A stretch of DNA of 64,000 nucleotides from assembly GCA_958450365.1 (NCBI GenBank), contig CAUEEP010000233.1, forward strand, positions 1-64,000. The letters run 5' to 3'. Position numbers and translations under genes: made by a program. Source of the DNA: Mesorhabditis belari (taxonomy: Eukaryota; Nematoda; Chromadorea; Rhabditida; Rhabditidae). The notes under the pieces are model-generated. The model ran no database searches and had not been told where the DNA came from. It saw only the letters and a program-made list of their open reading frames with translations. Positions 1 through 12,288 of this stretch are shown here, piece after piece. Position 1 is the first letter of the stretch. Each line of letters starts with the position of its first letter.

Positions 1-105
1 CCTCATCAAATCGACCATTCCAATAGTTGAACAAATTGACATCGATTGTCTCCTCGTATTTATTCGTCAGTATTGAGTGTCCGCTTGGCCGATTGCCTTG
101 ATCAG
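1..105 (-). other. Possible partial exon at the window edge
   Basis: On the minus strand a short open stretch runs off the left end and can be read as ISDQGNRPSGHS... to ...NLFNYWNGRFDE. It has no start or stop and no clear tttcag acceptor, so it could be the edge of a neighbouring gene or chance. No function is recognised. Confidence 0.15.
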
Positions 106-439
106 AAATTCAGCTCTATCAGAACCTCTGGTCGGATGATATTTGTTCAAACAAACAATGACCATAAACACTCAAAGTCTTTAATACAACAAACATATGT
201 GTCATTGCTCTAACAAAACAAATCATCGCTCAAAAAAGAAAATTGTAAAACTTTATTTCACAGACAACTAAAACCGAAATCACAAAATTAAAGCATCAAA
301 ATTATACAAAACCCGATAAAATCCTCAAAATTGCATCATTCCGATTGGGGATGAATCGTAGAAGACGAAAAATTCCGTCCACATACCTTCCAGATGGGGG
401 GTACAGATATAAGCATGTAGACACAATCCTTATCCGAGT

Positions 440-1398
440 CAATGCTCTGTCGAAAAATAGAGTGTCAAGCTCACCCCCTCTCCGAGATACGCTTTCAAGC
501 GTCCGGTCGCCATTTCGATGACTTCCGGCTGATTTTCTCCTGTCAAATCCGCTTCATTCCAGGAATTGCGAAAGAAAATCGACGATTCTGGGAATTCATC
601 TCCAGGGATTCAACAGTGCAACAATTCAACACTACACGAAAAGTGGCCTTCAAATTCTTGCTTGGGATTCCCTTTTTAACGATTGATTGCGCGATCCCTT
701 CAAGATGATCCTCTTGCAGCGGCCAGATTATCAAGTTTTTGACCCGAAGTCTGGCAAAAGCATTGTAGTATAAGTGAAACCTGAGTCAAATGTGGAGCGA
801 AATGAAGACAAGCGGCGTTAGTATAATGAAGGCCGACTTCTTCAAGCAGTTCATTCAGCTGATTTGTAATGAAATTCTCAAAAGCCCCTTGATCACTTGA
901 TTTTCTTCAACAAATCGTCAAAGCTACCTCTAAATCCTTCTTAAAGTAAATGTGCCCACTAAATTCAATCATCGAACGGAAATTCTCAAGAAATTTCAAC
1001 AAACACTCGTTTCCATTCACATAGAGCCGCATACGTTTCACAGACTTCAATTGATTCAGAATCGTCGAGTGCCCGTCGATGAATTGTTCGTCGTATATAA
1101 CGAATTCGTCACACGAGTGAATTCGTTCGATCAATGAAAAGTCAAGATCGGCATTAAGTTCGACCGAGGATAAGCTGGAGAATTTCTCGATTCCAATTTT
1201 TCTTCCTGCATAGAACTGGTGCACGTGACACCCAAAAACTATCCAGGGTTTCCGCAGCAGAATCGATCGAAATCCTGCACTCACCTTGATCAACTCAATC
1301 GCATCATTCGGCTCCATTTGCTCGAACATCTCCAGCTTTAGGTCGTAGCATAGTTTCTTCATTGGGAATGACGTCAGCTTTCGCATTTCAAACGGCAT
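440..1398 (-). pseudogene. Broken F-box-like family gene
   Basis: The first reading frame starts at 1398 (MPFEMRKLTSFPMKKL) and looks like a degenerate F-box followed by the variable body seen in the genes at 16828, 54775 and 58192. The frame meets a TGA at 907-909, yet homology to the sister genes continues in frame beyond it (FENFITNQLNEL, then FAPHLTQ, matching IRPYLTQL at 58.8 kb). A frame change near 720-790 is then needed to continue into SIVKKGIPSKN (matching TVLRKGIPSRN at 17.5 kb), which ends at about 543. One premature stop plus one frameshift suggest a recent pseudogene; a rescue by unusual introns cannot be excluded because the candidate introns are only about 30 nt. The F-box assignment is by pattern only. 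Confidence 0.55.
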
Positions 1399-1420
1399 TT
1401 TACTTGGCGTCGTTCTGCCT

Positions 1421-1903
1421 GTAAATAAAAAACAATTAGATTTCGCAAAAACAAAAAAAACAATTAGAAGTAAAAGCTTTTAGACAAAATTTTAAATAAT
1501 CGCTAGAGAACTTCTTAAATTCTAGCTCAAGATCGATCAAATATCTTATTTTTTTCCAAACTCGATAAAATTCGATAATTCGCACTCACACTGAGCATTT
1601 TCAACAAGATGATCACTAAATTCGAACAAATTCTTCTAAAATGAAAAATGGGCGGTGGGAAAAATGCGACCTTTTTTGCACACCTGGTAAAAAATGCAGG
1701 CTAAAGTGGTGTATCCGGGAATGTTCCAAAAATGCATTTTTTTCAGCTGAAATAGTAAAAATATGGTATTAGATGTATAAAAAACATTTAATCTAGGCGC
1801 GGAAAAGAATTTAAGTTTTTTTGTTAAAATTTTTTTTTGAATTGTGCATTCTTAAGAGTTTTTTGGGAAAATATGGCGAATGCGGTTTTTTCGACTAATT
1901 TCG
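1421..1903. other. Intergenic, nothing recognised
   Basis: AT-rich spacer upstream of the broken F-box-like gene. No coding exon, RNA gene or clear regulatory site was seen. Confidence 0.4.
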
Positions 1904-1904
1904 T

Positions 1905-1947
1905 TGTATATATGTTGTGTTCGATTTAGATTGAATCTAAATCGGAC

Positions 1948-1980
<33 letters not shown>
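1905..1980. repeat. Inverted repeat ending in an AT microsatellite
   Basis: Arms of about 26 nt (left reads tgttgtgttcgatttaga, right its complement) meet around a gaatctaa centre. The right arm runs into about 14 AT units (1952-1980). The structure can fold into a cruciform. Confidence 0.75.
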
Positions 1981-2120
1981 GCTTTATTCAGGGGGCGAAT
2001 AGAAGCGAATCAGATAATCATAACCGCATATAACATATTGCTAAAATACTTTCACAAAAAAAAGAGAAAACTAAAAATAGTACAGTAAGACTACAGTTAG
2101 GAAACACAGGTACAAAAAGA

Positions 2121-2820
2121 TTAAATATAGGGCAGATTTGACATGGCAATCAGATCTAATTCGTTTATAGATACTTTGAATTTTCCTACAGACGAGAAGA
2201 TACCAGACGGGAGCTTATTCCAAACCCTACTAATACGGTTCGCAAAAGAATGATAAAGGGAAAGATGATGGAGATGAGAACCGACCGAAATTTGATAAGG
2301 ATGACTACGTGTACTTCTAGGAATTTCCACAATTTTCAAGAGCTTTTGAAATTCTGGATGCGACTTAGGGTGGAAAAGAATTTTATAGCAAAAAATACGA
2401 TCAAAGTAAATACGGCGATATAAAAGAGGTTTTAAATCAAAAACTATAAGTCTAGTCGCATAATTTGGAATAAGAGAAGAAGGGAAACAACGAGTGTATG
2501 CTTTTTTAGTGAAACGCCGTTGGCCATTTTCAACCAAGGTGATAAGTTTCTTAATGGAAGGTGACCATACGATGGTGGCATACTCGACCAAAGGCCAACA
2601 ATAGGTTATAAAAGCCCTGCGATTTTAGGGAAACAAATGGCGCGAAGAATTATGTTAGAAATTCTAGAAGCTTATTTGGAAATGTAGTTTATGTGAGGAT
2701 CCAATTTTAGAGAGGGAACTAGCAGTATACCAAGATCTTTTACAGGATCATCGGTCAATCCCTGTGGTAATTGTAGGTCCCCCAAATTTCGCATACTTGA
2801 AAGGATCCTTGAAGTAATCC
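2121..2820 (-). pseudogene. LINE (non-LTR retrotransposon) reverse-transcriptase C-terminal remnant
   Basis: A 156-codon minus-strand frame carries YATIVWSPS, ENGQRRFTKK, RSHPYQISVGSHLHHL and SFANRISRVWNKLP, a pattern typical of the region after the catalytic palm in CR1/Jockey-like LINE polymerases. Upstream, at about 2690-2760, DDPVKDLGILLVPSLKLDP continues the same protein but is separated by stops. The YxDD catalytic box and endonuclease are absent, so this is a 5'-truncated, mutated copy. Confidence 0.75.
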
Positions 2821-3283
2821 CCGAAAGCGGCTAGCCGCTAGCGAATGATTCGTTAACAGCCAGCCGTTTACAAATGATTCGTTAGCGGGTAGCCGTTAAT
2901 CTAAGTTCACGCCGTGTTGCCTAGGGTTTCGCTGTGGCGTGGTTGGTTTAATTGAGAAGATGAAGCCATTGTCGCATAATATTAAAAAAACAAATCTGAA
3001 AAATTGAGCTCTAAAACTATTTGAGTTTGGCGTTCGTGACTTTCTTTTAAAGATTTCAACAAATTCATTCTATAAATTAGCACTTATGAACGCCAAATAT
3101 GGCAATTTTCTTGCTTACTCATATAAAAAAGGCAGTAAAAGTTCAAATTTTTATAAAAACAGTCATGTGGTTTTATTGCTATATGTTAGATTTTTAAACA
3201 GTTATGCTTTTTGATATGTTGTCCTTTGGCCTTTTGTTTTTGTAAAGATTAAGAAACGATTTATTCAAAAAAGATGTTTTCAT
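2821..3283. other. Spacer with a GCTAGCC palindromic cluster
   Basis: At 2822-2900 short palindromes (gcggctagccgctagcg, cagccagccg, gcgggtagccg) alternate with repeated aatgattcgtta units. The rest holds no gene. An aataaa signal (3260-3265, minus sense) just past the stop codon probably belongs to the peptidase gene. Confidence 0.5.
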
Positions 3284-6200
3284 TTACGGTCCCACCCAGA
3301 CCTTGCATCGATCCTGATCTTTTGGATACATCGTCGAACCACGCGGACAGCTAAAATCTTGTCCAAACTCGGGAATGTCTTGAACAACGTTGTTTGTTCG
3401 ACAAACTGGAGGCGAGTGGGGATTCGTGAGCATCTGAAATTAAACAAGGTAAGGCATTGTAGTGGTTAAATTGAAACTTCTTAAAACCATTCACAAAGCG
3501 TATTAAAGATATTCTTTCCATTGATTCCTCTACCTGTCTCACAAGCGAATCAATCGATTGCACGGTGCACCAGACGAAACCCTTTGCAATCCAGAAGATT
3601 TGATTTGGTGTGTACTCTTCCAATCCTGGCAATCTCTGTTCTTCAACTCCATTCAATTGAGTGGCCACATACTTTCGATAGGCCCGATAAGCGGCTTGTT
3701 GACCTAGGAATAGATAGAATCTCCATTTTTAGGGGATTTTACCTCCCAAATCCGCGATGTTCTCTCCTTGTGTGATAGCCCCGTTCGCACAATGCACATT
3801 TCCCGTTTTCACCGGGCAACATTGAGTAGTGTATTGGGTAACAACACACTAAATAGATCATCTATATCTAATTGTCTGTCTGTCCATCTGTACGGGCTTT
3901 TTCTCCGCCGTCTTTGAGGCAAAAAAATAACATTTTTTTTAAAAGTCTAAAAATATAATATAGTTCGCCATTTAAAATCAAAAAATTAAGACCAAAAATC
4001 AAGTGGCACGACGGGCGGTCAAACCCGGATCGTGTGTGCCTTAGACCAGTGCGCTCCCGGCTGCGCAAAGGCCACTATGCATCGCCCCCAAAACAGCTAG
4101 AAAAACCAGCTAGAAAAACCCGCCGAAAACTAAAGGATCTGTCGGTCCTTTTTTACCGTTGGGAAATTTAAGATTTTTTGTGCCTTTCTCAGCACCAACC
4201 CTTCGCTTTTGACTATTTTGACTATCATTCGATGCAGAATAAAATTGCGCATCGAATGATACCAAAATGAACCCAAAACGTAATATTCACGTAAAGTTAT
4301 GAAGCAAAAAGGTTAAGTCCCGCCCAGAATGAGCAGGGTTTAGGTTTTTACCCAACAACTTTACAAGTCTAGTAAGCAGTTAATTCAAGAAATATCTCAC
4401 TTGAGCCATATCAGTGAATCCGGCGGTCGAATTCATATCCATCCAACCACAGCGGAACGAGTCACACCCAGATAGGGAACCGTCAGGACCGAATTGAACT
4501 CCTAAGCTTTTTGTTTTCTAACAAGAATCGATGTTTTGAGTCAAAGCTAGCAGTTTTTCTTTTGGATTTCAAAAACCAGTTATCATGAACCGTTACCTTC
4601 ATCATCATATCCATGGGTCAACTCGTGTCCCTCCACTCCACCCAAACCTCCGTAATTGACTGCTTGTGGCCAATCAAGTCTAAGATTGTTGATGGCTTAG
4701 TAAGTTTTTGAATCGATAAAAATAAAAAATGTACTCACTTGTAGAACGGGAGATTGAAAATAGCGAATGGGAAAGTGATCGAATTTCTCTCCGGTTGATA
4801 CCAAGCATTGACCAAGGCTGGCGATTGGAGGAACATTTTGCTGAAAATTCGTGACTTAACCATATTATTGAAATGTTAAATTGGTTTCTATTGGTTTCTA
4901 ATTGTTAAAAGCTTCACCGATCAGCGGGTGCCTGGATAAATCTCAAGCTTTCTCTGCTTTCCATTCCAGATTTGAGAATCAAATAGATTTCGAAGAACTT
5001 TGTTTTATCCAAGTCGAGAATTTTTCCGTAATCAGCCTAAATCATTCCATTGTATTTGATTCTTTTAAACAAAACCTTGTTATAATTATCCAAATCAGTG
5101 GTATCTTTGAAATCCTTGAACATATCTGGCCAACCAATATTTTTGATAAGACCAGCGGCTAAAAGAATTGGTTTATTGTGTTAGAAATGGCTTTTTTTAA
5201 GTTCCCAGATTGAAAAATAATGAGAAAATAAAGTTATTTAAGGTGTAGAATTCTTATTTCCATTTTCAGCTTTGTAAAAGCTTCTGCTCTTGCTTTATTT
5301 TGTGCCAAAGTTTTCGTTTTTTTCGTTACCTTTTGTGTTTGCATTCGTTTTACTGCTTGGAGTCATCCAGCTAAGAGTTCCGATCATATCCTATTTACAA
5401 TGAATTAACTCTTTGAAAAATCGCCGATTCTACCGTAAATGAGCTAATGATGTGATCCGTTTGAGTGGCGACATCAGCTTGAATCGCATTTCGGAGGTCT
5501 CCAAGTTGTTTCACGTACACATATCCTACAGTTTTCTGATTACTTTATCTCAAATTTCTTCTATTTCCCAACCTGTTCCATATGGCATAAATGTGGTCAC
5601 AATATCCACACAGAAATCATTAATCGAATCAAAGTTTCTTCTGTCCCGTCGCGTTCTCGACAATCCGATTCCGTGTTTCATCAAGTACGGTAATCTGTTG
5701 TTTTTCTCAGCCAATTTAGATAAACCGGAGCCAAGGAAATCGGCTGAGTCCTAAAGTTACTTTTTAATTCTTTATTCTATTCATTAGTGTTATCAAACTT
5801 ACATAAATAGCTTGAACAGCAATATAGTTGACAATTGTGGCAGCTGGGATTTTCTGTTCCGAAAACAACGAGTTCAACCAAGCGAAATAAGTCGGCTCGT
5901 TCACAATAGCTTCTCGCGATTGGAAAACCGTGTTCGTTAAACCCACATTCTTCAATAAATTGCTAAAGAAAACTTTTCAAAGCATCGATTTCTCATTTAC
6001 TCAAAATAGGCAGTCCATTGAATGTTCGGATAGTTTGCTTGAAGTCCGCTGATCGTGTATGGATTGTACATTTGTTTGTAGTTTCTCTGTTCCTCATCGG
6101 ACCATGAAGCGGTAGCGATGGAGATCTCAAAGTTCACGACATCGGCAGCCATCTAAAAGAAAATGCAAATAAACTTATTCAAATCAGAACTAATCAAATC

Positions 6201-8396
6201 AAATCAAATCAGGTTTTGAATCAAAACTTACTTGATAAATCGCATTCGAGTCAACGGTCTTTCCCAAATTTCCAGCAACCATCGTGATTAGCTAAATTGT
6301 GAACGATTTTATGTCATCAAAATTTAGAAACTTACATCAGCATACTCTTGAACGTGGGCTTGAATGATTGATAGAAATTGTGGCTTCACATAGTAATCAC
6401 GAGGAAGAGGAAGATCCGGCTAAAACTTAGCTACTGTATCTTTTAGCTTAATTATCTACCTGATTCATAAACAATGCATTTTGTTTGATATTTTGATAAT
6501 CGACGGTTGTCCACGAGAAGAGAAGTGTGCCCAAAGCGTGAGTGCCTTCGAAATATCCAACAGCTGAGAAGAGTTGACTTGTCGGGATTGAGAACATTGA
6601 TAGAGAGCTTGGATCCAAGAAGAATGGGATTTCAGGGATTCCGAATCTAAAACTATTTAGCACCAATTCGTAAGCAAGCACTTACGCATTCGTTATCTCT
6701 TGATAGATTGTTTTTGATTTGTCGTTCACATCTTGGTTGTAGTTGTACACGCAAGCGGCATAGGCCTGGAAATTCCATACCGTAAATACTCTAATAGAAG
6801 CCCTATAGGAACGTCGCGTGGTCTAAGTTTGCTCTAAAACAAATGCTCATATCTTGACACCAGTACGCTTATTTCTGCGCACTTAGGTATCAAATTAAAG
6901 TAGAGAGAACGGGTGATTTCTTAAGATATAACACATATTTTCAGCTTTAACCTACGCCTAGAACAAAATGATTGAAAAATGATGAAAAATCGGTTTTTTT
7001 TGCCACTTTTCAATCAATTTTTTCTAAGCGAAGAACTTTTCTTGCACACTGTAAAAGCAATTATTATATTAGTTTAAGCTAAAACTCACAGCTTGCGCAA
7101 TTCTCTCAGTAAGCGAAGAGCTCGCGGAGATAGCATCAAGTGCAACAGCTGTATCTTTATTGACTTGAGTTTGTGCTTCGTCGAATGTTCCAACCCTGGA
7201 AGAAATGTTGAATTGTTAGCTTTCATTGCTCATTTTCTTCAAATCACCTCGATTTCCCATTCAACGATGTGTTGTTGATGTAAGTTCCACAGGTGAACTG
7301 GAAGAAATCCTCACCTAAAAGAAGTTGATAATGATTTTATTATGAGTTTTTACATGGATTCGCTGTTGGATCGATTCCTCTCAATAAGTAGTCAGCTGCT
7401 TGCTGTAAATTGAAGATTTCGATGCATCCAAAGTTGTTTTTATATTTACCTTGAAACCGGTTGAATTCGAAACGATAAATGGTGGAGTCTCAGTGATCTT
7501 GCAAATGAATGCGTGAGACTCCGAGCAATTCACTTGTTGCCATTTCTTTGTTGCTTGATCAATTACAAGACAAGGTCCACCATTTGTGGATTCTAAGAGT
7601 TGATTAAAACTGTCTCAAAATCTTAGCTTACTGTCAACATTATCGAAAGAGAACGGCAATCCATCGGACCATGTGAAAACACCATTCGTTTGTCTCATTC
7701 CACCAATGAAAGCCTTGGTTCCAGCTAGAGTTTGGTTAAGTTCTCAGCTTTGAATTGCTCTAAACATTCAAATCAAAGAGCCAACGTTCTATTTTCCCTC
7801 TAAAATTCTTTTTCTTGCCTTAGCTACAGTTCCCAAATTTTCAAGAGCTCAAAAATGGGTGTTTTTGTTGGATTTTCATCCGCTTTTCGACGTCATTAAG
7901 CTTTTTTGGTTTATGAATATTCTTTAAAACCTTTAGAAGTTTTTAAAAAGATGAACATTTTGCTATCCGAGAAAATAAATTTTGTCTAATGGGGCTTTTT
8001 TTATTGGAGAGGGCTCTTCAATTGGAATAAGTACGGTAATAAGACTGAGCTAGAGAGCTTGTTAAGTGCTGTAGCTTGTTTAAAATATGCTCTCAAACCT
8101 GGCAACAGCCCAGCAAGATAGAGATTCTCGAATTGGTTCATGATCGAGGCCAAATGACTGTTTGCTAATCCCCTTCCCGCACAATAAGTATCAGCCATTG
8201 TGTAGTTGCCTGGCAGAGAAACCATGGCTTGATAGCAATATCCATTGAATTCCTGAAACAATTTGCATATGGTGAAACTAGTTACAAGCTATTCCATTCT
8301 AAAATGATTTCTCAGTGTTCTCACCTGACTGTTACTCGGGCAATTGAGTGCGGCTGAAGCCAGGGAAATTATCGAAAGCGCTATTAGGTTCTTCAT
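3284..8396 (-). CDS. Secreted C-type lectin domain fused to an M13 (neprilysin-type) zinc metallopeptidase
   Basis: About 25 exons, roughly 890 aa. Exon 1 (8325-8396) encodes a signal peptide ([15 protein letters not shown]). Exons at 8099-8252, 7632-7734 and 7450-7592 encode a C-type lectin fold ([38 protein letters not shown]). The M13 part follows: [12 protein letters not shown] (7248-7402), NAWYQPERN (4739-4840), the zinc site HELTH in [15 protein letters not shown] (4597-4679), the third zinc ligand in GENIADLGG (3743-3848), NPHSPPVCR with the catalytic His and Arg, and CKVW near the end (3284-3433). All catalytic residues known for neprilysin appear present, so it is likely active on extracellular peptides. 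Most M13 enzymes are type II membrane proteins; a signal peptide and lectin head are unusual. One junction (5158/5292) lacks a usable GT donor. A 220-bp repeat and a tRNA-like sequence lie in introns. Confidence 0.88.
4003..4075 (-). pseudogene. tRNA-like sequence (Leu-AAG-like), decayed
   Basis: A 73-nt stretch in a peptidase intron. On the minus strand the ends pair (GTGGC with GCCAC), a GCGC/GCGC D-stem encloses AGCCGGGA, and a B-box-like gggtttgacc follows. The anticodon loop would be CTAAGGC, but the anticodon stem does not pair, so it is a pseudo-tRNA or SINE head rather than a working tRNA. Confidence 0.45.
6779..7040. repeat. Dispersed ~240-bp repeat, copy A
   Basis: It begins accgtaaatactctaatag and ends near aaaaatgatgaaaaatcgg. 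The same order of blocks recurs at 29361-29592 (ggtatcaaattaaagtagag, cttagaacaaaatgattg). It sits inside a peptidase intron and shares its terminal motif with several other repeats in the window. Confidence 0.8.
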
Positions 8397-8907
8397 TTTT
8401 ACCCTGAAAATCCCTTTTGTCAAGAGTTGAATAATTTTCAAGCTAAACAAATTCAAAAGTAAGCACTTGTCAAAGGAAGGAAGCACAAAAGGAAGGAGCA
8501 AAAGGAAGCAAGCCTTTTTAAACGCCAAAGCTGATGCCAGCAATTTGCATCAGAATGAAGAAGTTCATTGGTCAGTGCTTAGCCGAGAAAACCCAATCAG
8601 AAACTCTAGAAAATGACACCATTTCGTGGATAAGGCATTTACGACAAAATTTCCCTCTTTTCACTTCTTCCTCCTCTTATCTCAAATTAGAGTTTTATGT
8701 AGCGTTTATGTTGGCCGTCAACCCCGTTTAAAGGGAATGGGTTTGGACTGGACTTTTTGCAAACTGTATAGTATCTGCCGATCAAGGAAATGTAAGCGTT
8801 GCATTAGATTGTAAAAGTTTCAGGGCAATGCAAAGAAAAGTTTGGTAGCAAAGTTACATAAAATATAGTTTTCTAGCGCCTCCTACTATCAAGTTGGCCG
8901 AAAGTCT
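8397..8907. other. 5' flank of the lectin-peptidase gene
   Basis: Contains a purine-rich run (aaaggaaggaagcac and similar, 8470-8515). No coding exon recognised. Unlike the other secreted genes here, no TGATAA/AGATAA site lies close to the start. Confidence 0.35.
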
Positions 8908-9830
8908 TGTCCTCTTTTTTAAAGGTTACTTTTTGAAATGAATAATGAACCAATCAATTTATAATTTGTTTTATCAGAAACTCCTATTATTTATTTACAA
9001 ATTGGCCTTTAAGAAATTCAGAAAAGCTTGCGTTATTTAATTTTTGAAAGGTGTGGAGTCGAGAAGTCAAAAACGATGAAACTCAAAGTTTAGATTTGAA
9101 CACTTGTCACAGAAACTTATTTTGATGTCAAAAGATAAAAGATCGAGAATAAAAAGCTAGGCAAATAGAAAAATTTTCATAATATTTCACTAAGCCTTTT
9201 TCATTTTATGTCCATTGTAAGGATTTTAGGAAAAACAAGAATTCCCGTTTGGATTTGCTTCAAAGCAGACTCAATTTTATCTTTTTCCGTCCGCTTTTTT
9301 AAAGGTTACTTTTTGAAATGAATAATGAACCAAGCGATCTATGATTTATTTTATTAGAAAGCCTGAACCTGGCTTCTGGATCTCTAATCCAGTTCAACTT
9401 ACAATAAACCATTAGTCAGTCGTTCAAAACTCCGTAAAGTCACTGAATATCATGTTGTCCTCTTTTTTAAAGGTTACTTTTTGAAATGAATAATGAACCA
9501 ATCAATCTATGGTTTATTTTATTAGAAATTACTATTATTTATTTACAAATTGTCCTTTAAGAAATTCTGAAAAGCTCGCGTTATTTAATTTTTTAAAGGT
9601 GTGAAGTCGAGAAGTCAAAAACGATGAAACTCAAAGTTTTTTGAGCACTTTTTATCACAGAAACTTATTTTGATGTCACAAGATAAAAGATAGAGAATAA
9701 AAAGCTAGGCAAATAGACAAATTTTCATAATATTTCACTAAGCCTTTTTTATTCTATGTTCATTGTAAGGATTTTAGGAAAAACAAGAATTCCTCTTCAG
9801 ATTTGCTTCAATGTGGACTTAAATTTGCCT
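8908..9830. repeat. Three direct copies of a ~370-bp spacer repeat
   Basis: Copy 1 (8908-9280) and copy 3 (9456-9830) run in parallel from cctcttttttaaaggttac to aaaacaagaattcc. A middle partial copy (9288-9360) repeats only the first about 70 nt. Copies differ by scattered substitutions. No coding potential. Confidence 0.85.
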
Positions 9831-10102
9831 AAAAATGAGCTAAATGAAATAATTAATCTTTTTGATTTAAACTAAATCATACGTTGATCGGCTAATTATT
9901 CATTTATAAATGAAAATTTCAAAAAAGCGGGCAAGATTTTCTGAACAAACCAATAGAATCATTCAAATCAAAGCAAATGTAAACGTTTTGTGCCAACTTT
10001 TGCTATTGAATTATTTTATTTTCAGCATTTTATTGCTCCATCACAATATTTAACGTTAAAAGTTTCAAAATTACTTAATTTTTCGACTTTTTCCCTTGAT
10101 CA

Positions 10103-11685
10103 TTATGCTTTCCTGCAAACAAATCGAGCCACTCGAGTGTTATCGCTGGCAACCCTCCAGAATTTCCCCATACATCCCTCATCATTGGACATCTGAAATT
10201 ACGGGCAAATTCACCTATTTCCTATTTAAAACAATAGTAATAGAGTAAATAATAGATTCTTACCATCCATAGAGCTGGCGTCGTGCATACAGCGCGGCCT
10301 CCAGTGTAATCAACGGGACTCTCATCGATCCATTCACCATTCCCAACAATTCCCGTCCCGTTCAACCCAATCCAAGCCCATTGCAGATTGCAATCATCTG
10401 GTTGAACATTTGATTTCAATAAATCTAAGCTCTTTTACAAATCATAAAGTTATTGACAAAGTACTGTAAACAAAATCGTTCTCTGCTTCTGAATGAATCG
10501 ATGCGAGATGACCGTTCATCAGATGACAAGCCGCTTCGGCTTCAGAACGATTGAAAAGTTGCCAGTCTTGACTGTCTGCTGAGTCAAAACTCTGAAAGAT
10601 ACAAGTCATTTGAAATCTGCATTTAGTTCTTTGCACAAACCTTTACATAATAACAAAGTTGGGTGATATTTGAATAGATCCATCCGGTTGGGCAAAAGCT
10701 TCCATTGATCGCCTCGTGATATGAGCAGAAATAGGGACGGGTGGCTGTACAGTCATCCATTGACCACTTCCCATCACCATTCAGCACAGTGCATTGTTTT
10801 TGCGGATTCGACATGTCTGGTTGGCCTAATAAACTTGGTCAGTCAAAAGATTCAGCAGAAACAGCACACTTTTTTTAAAAAGACTTTACTATAGAAAATG
10901 AACAGCTGGAAAGCTTACTGTTATTTTGATTTAAAAAATGATACTCTCAACCACTTACCGGGTGCCCAATTCGCATACGTTAGTGGGCCTCCATCGGCGT
11001 AGAGCCAATTCCCATTCGATGACCTCTGCACACCAATGTATGGCGTTTGAGCACTTGCGTCTAAAAAGATACATTTATTCACAAGAATAATGTGGTACAA
11101 ACAATACACACGCATAACCCCTAAGCCCTAAATTTAGGGAAGAGAAAAACCCATTTATATGGAAAAAAGAATCACTAATCTAGCCAGCGGGCTCAGACCT
11201 ACAGGGCTCTCAACCAGTCGGCCTTCAATTCAAATCAATCAATCAATAAATCTGGTCAAATTTCCGGGATTTCCCCCATTTATTCTGCACACTTCTAGTT
11301 CCCAACTGAGCAAATATCACAACAAAACTCACTGGATTGAGCGAGGTTCGCCACGATGAAGGCATTATCATAAATGTTCTCGATTTTCACTACTTCCGCT
11401 CCGCGATTATCACAAAATCGATAGGCTTCCGCGTAGGAATTGGCTGCAAAAGAAAACTCACTTTTTTTGTTTCAAAACTTAGAACTTTGACTATTTGGCT
11501 TTTGAGAATGAGTAAAAGTTTTACACACCGATTTTTGTTTATAATTTTTATTAAAATGATCTACCCATGAGAATAGGTGATAGGCATTTTTCTTCGTTCG
11601 GGAATTCTTTTGCTGCCAAATTGCACGCGGCTTGAATCGTTGCGATGAAGACAATGAAGAAATATAGAACCGTTTGAATGAACAT
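10103..11685 (-). CDS. Secreted two-domain C-type lectin (copy 1)
   Basis: Seven exons: 11565-11685, 11333-11443, 10959-11060, 10641-10825, 10465-10591, 10264-10424, 10103-10192. They total 897 nt and give 298 aa in frame. A signal peptide (MFIQTVLYFFIVFIATIQA) precedes two C-type lectin domains. Domain 1 has YAEAYRFCDNRGAEVV, TPYIGVQRSSNG, TYANWAPG and DDCTATRPYFC. Domain 2 starts CPTGWIYSN and has WQLFNRSEAEAACHLMNGH, LASIHSEAEND, WAWIGLNG and FVCRKA. Such proteins are secreted glycan binders often induced by bacteria in C. elegans. Classical calcium motifs (EPN/QPD) are not obvious, so sugar binding is uncertain. Paralogues lie at 39258-41498 and 52466-54397. Confidence 0.9.
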
Positions 11686-11892
11686 AATTTTGATGAGATG
11701 AAGTTGAGTTCAAGACGATGCTCTTGATGAGTTCAAGAGAAAATTCCGTAATTTATGAATTCAATAAAGAAATGAGAGCATAGATTTCCCGGATTTTCAT
11801 TTTTTTCAATACAAGAAGCTGGTTTTATCAGCGGTTCTTTGGTCTTTTTTCGATAAATGGCCAGAAATTCAAGAAAATAAGCTGAGAAAGGG

Positions 11893-11907
11893 AGATAACA
11901 CTTATCG
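11893..11907. promoter_or_regulatory. Paired GATA-type motifs upstream of lectin copy 1
   Basis: agataa (11893-11898) and cttatcg (11901-11907, read CGATAAG on the gene strand) lie about 210-220 bp upstream of the start at 11685. Confidence 0.4.
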
Positions 11908-12288
11908 AGTTATGAGTCCAACCACGCGAAGAAACGTCATGCATGTGTTAAACCTTTGCATGGCTAAATTATATATAAATTTATTATAAAATCAAGCTTT
12001 CAAGACATAACGCAGTATTGGTAAGATAAAGGCAAAAAATAAACAAATGCTTGAGTGAGAATTCTTTGACGGAGTGTCACCGGTGTTGAAATGAAGCAAG
12101 AAAAATGTTGCTAGCGTTTTTGGAGAAGTGAATTGGATCTAAAAATTTCTGATTGTTGATTCCATTGTTTTCTGATTTCTGATTTTCTTGATTTACCCGG
12201 AATGATTTAGCAGTTTGGGCTTGAGAAAAGCTGTCTGTTGAACGATTAAAACTGAAATTTTTTCATGATAAGATTTTAGATATATGTA

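Noticed and set aside
11100..11130. Telomere-like ccctaagccctaaattta
   Set aside because: Only two imperfect units inside a lectin intron; no array.
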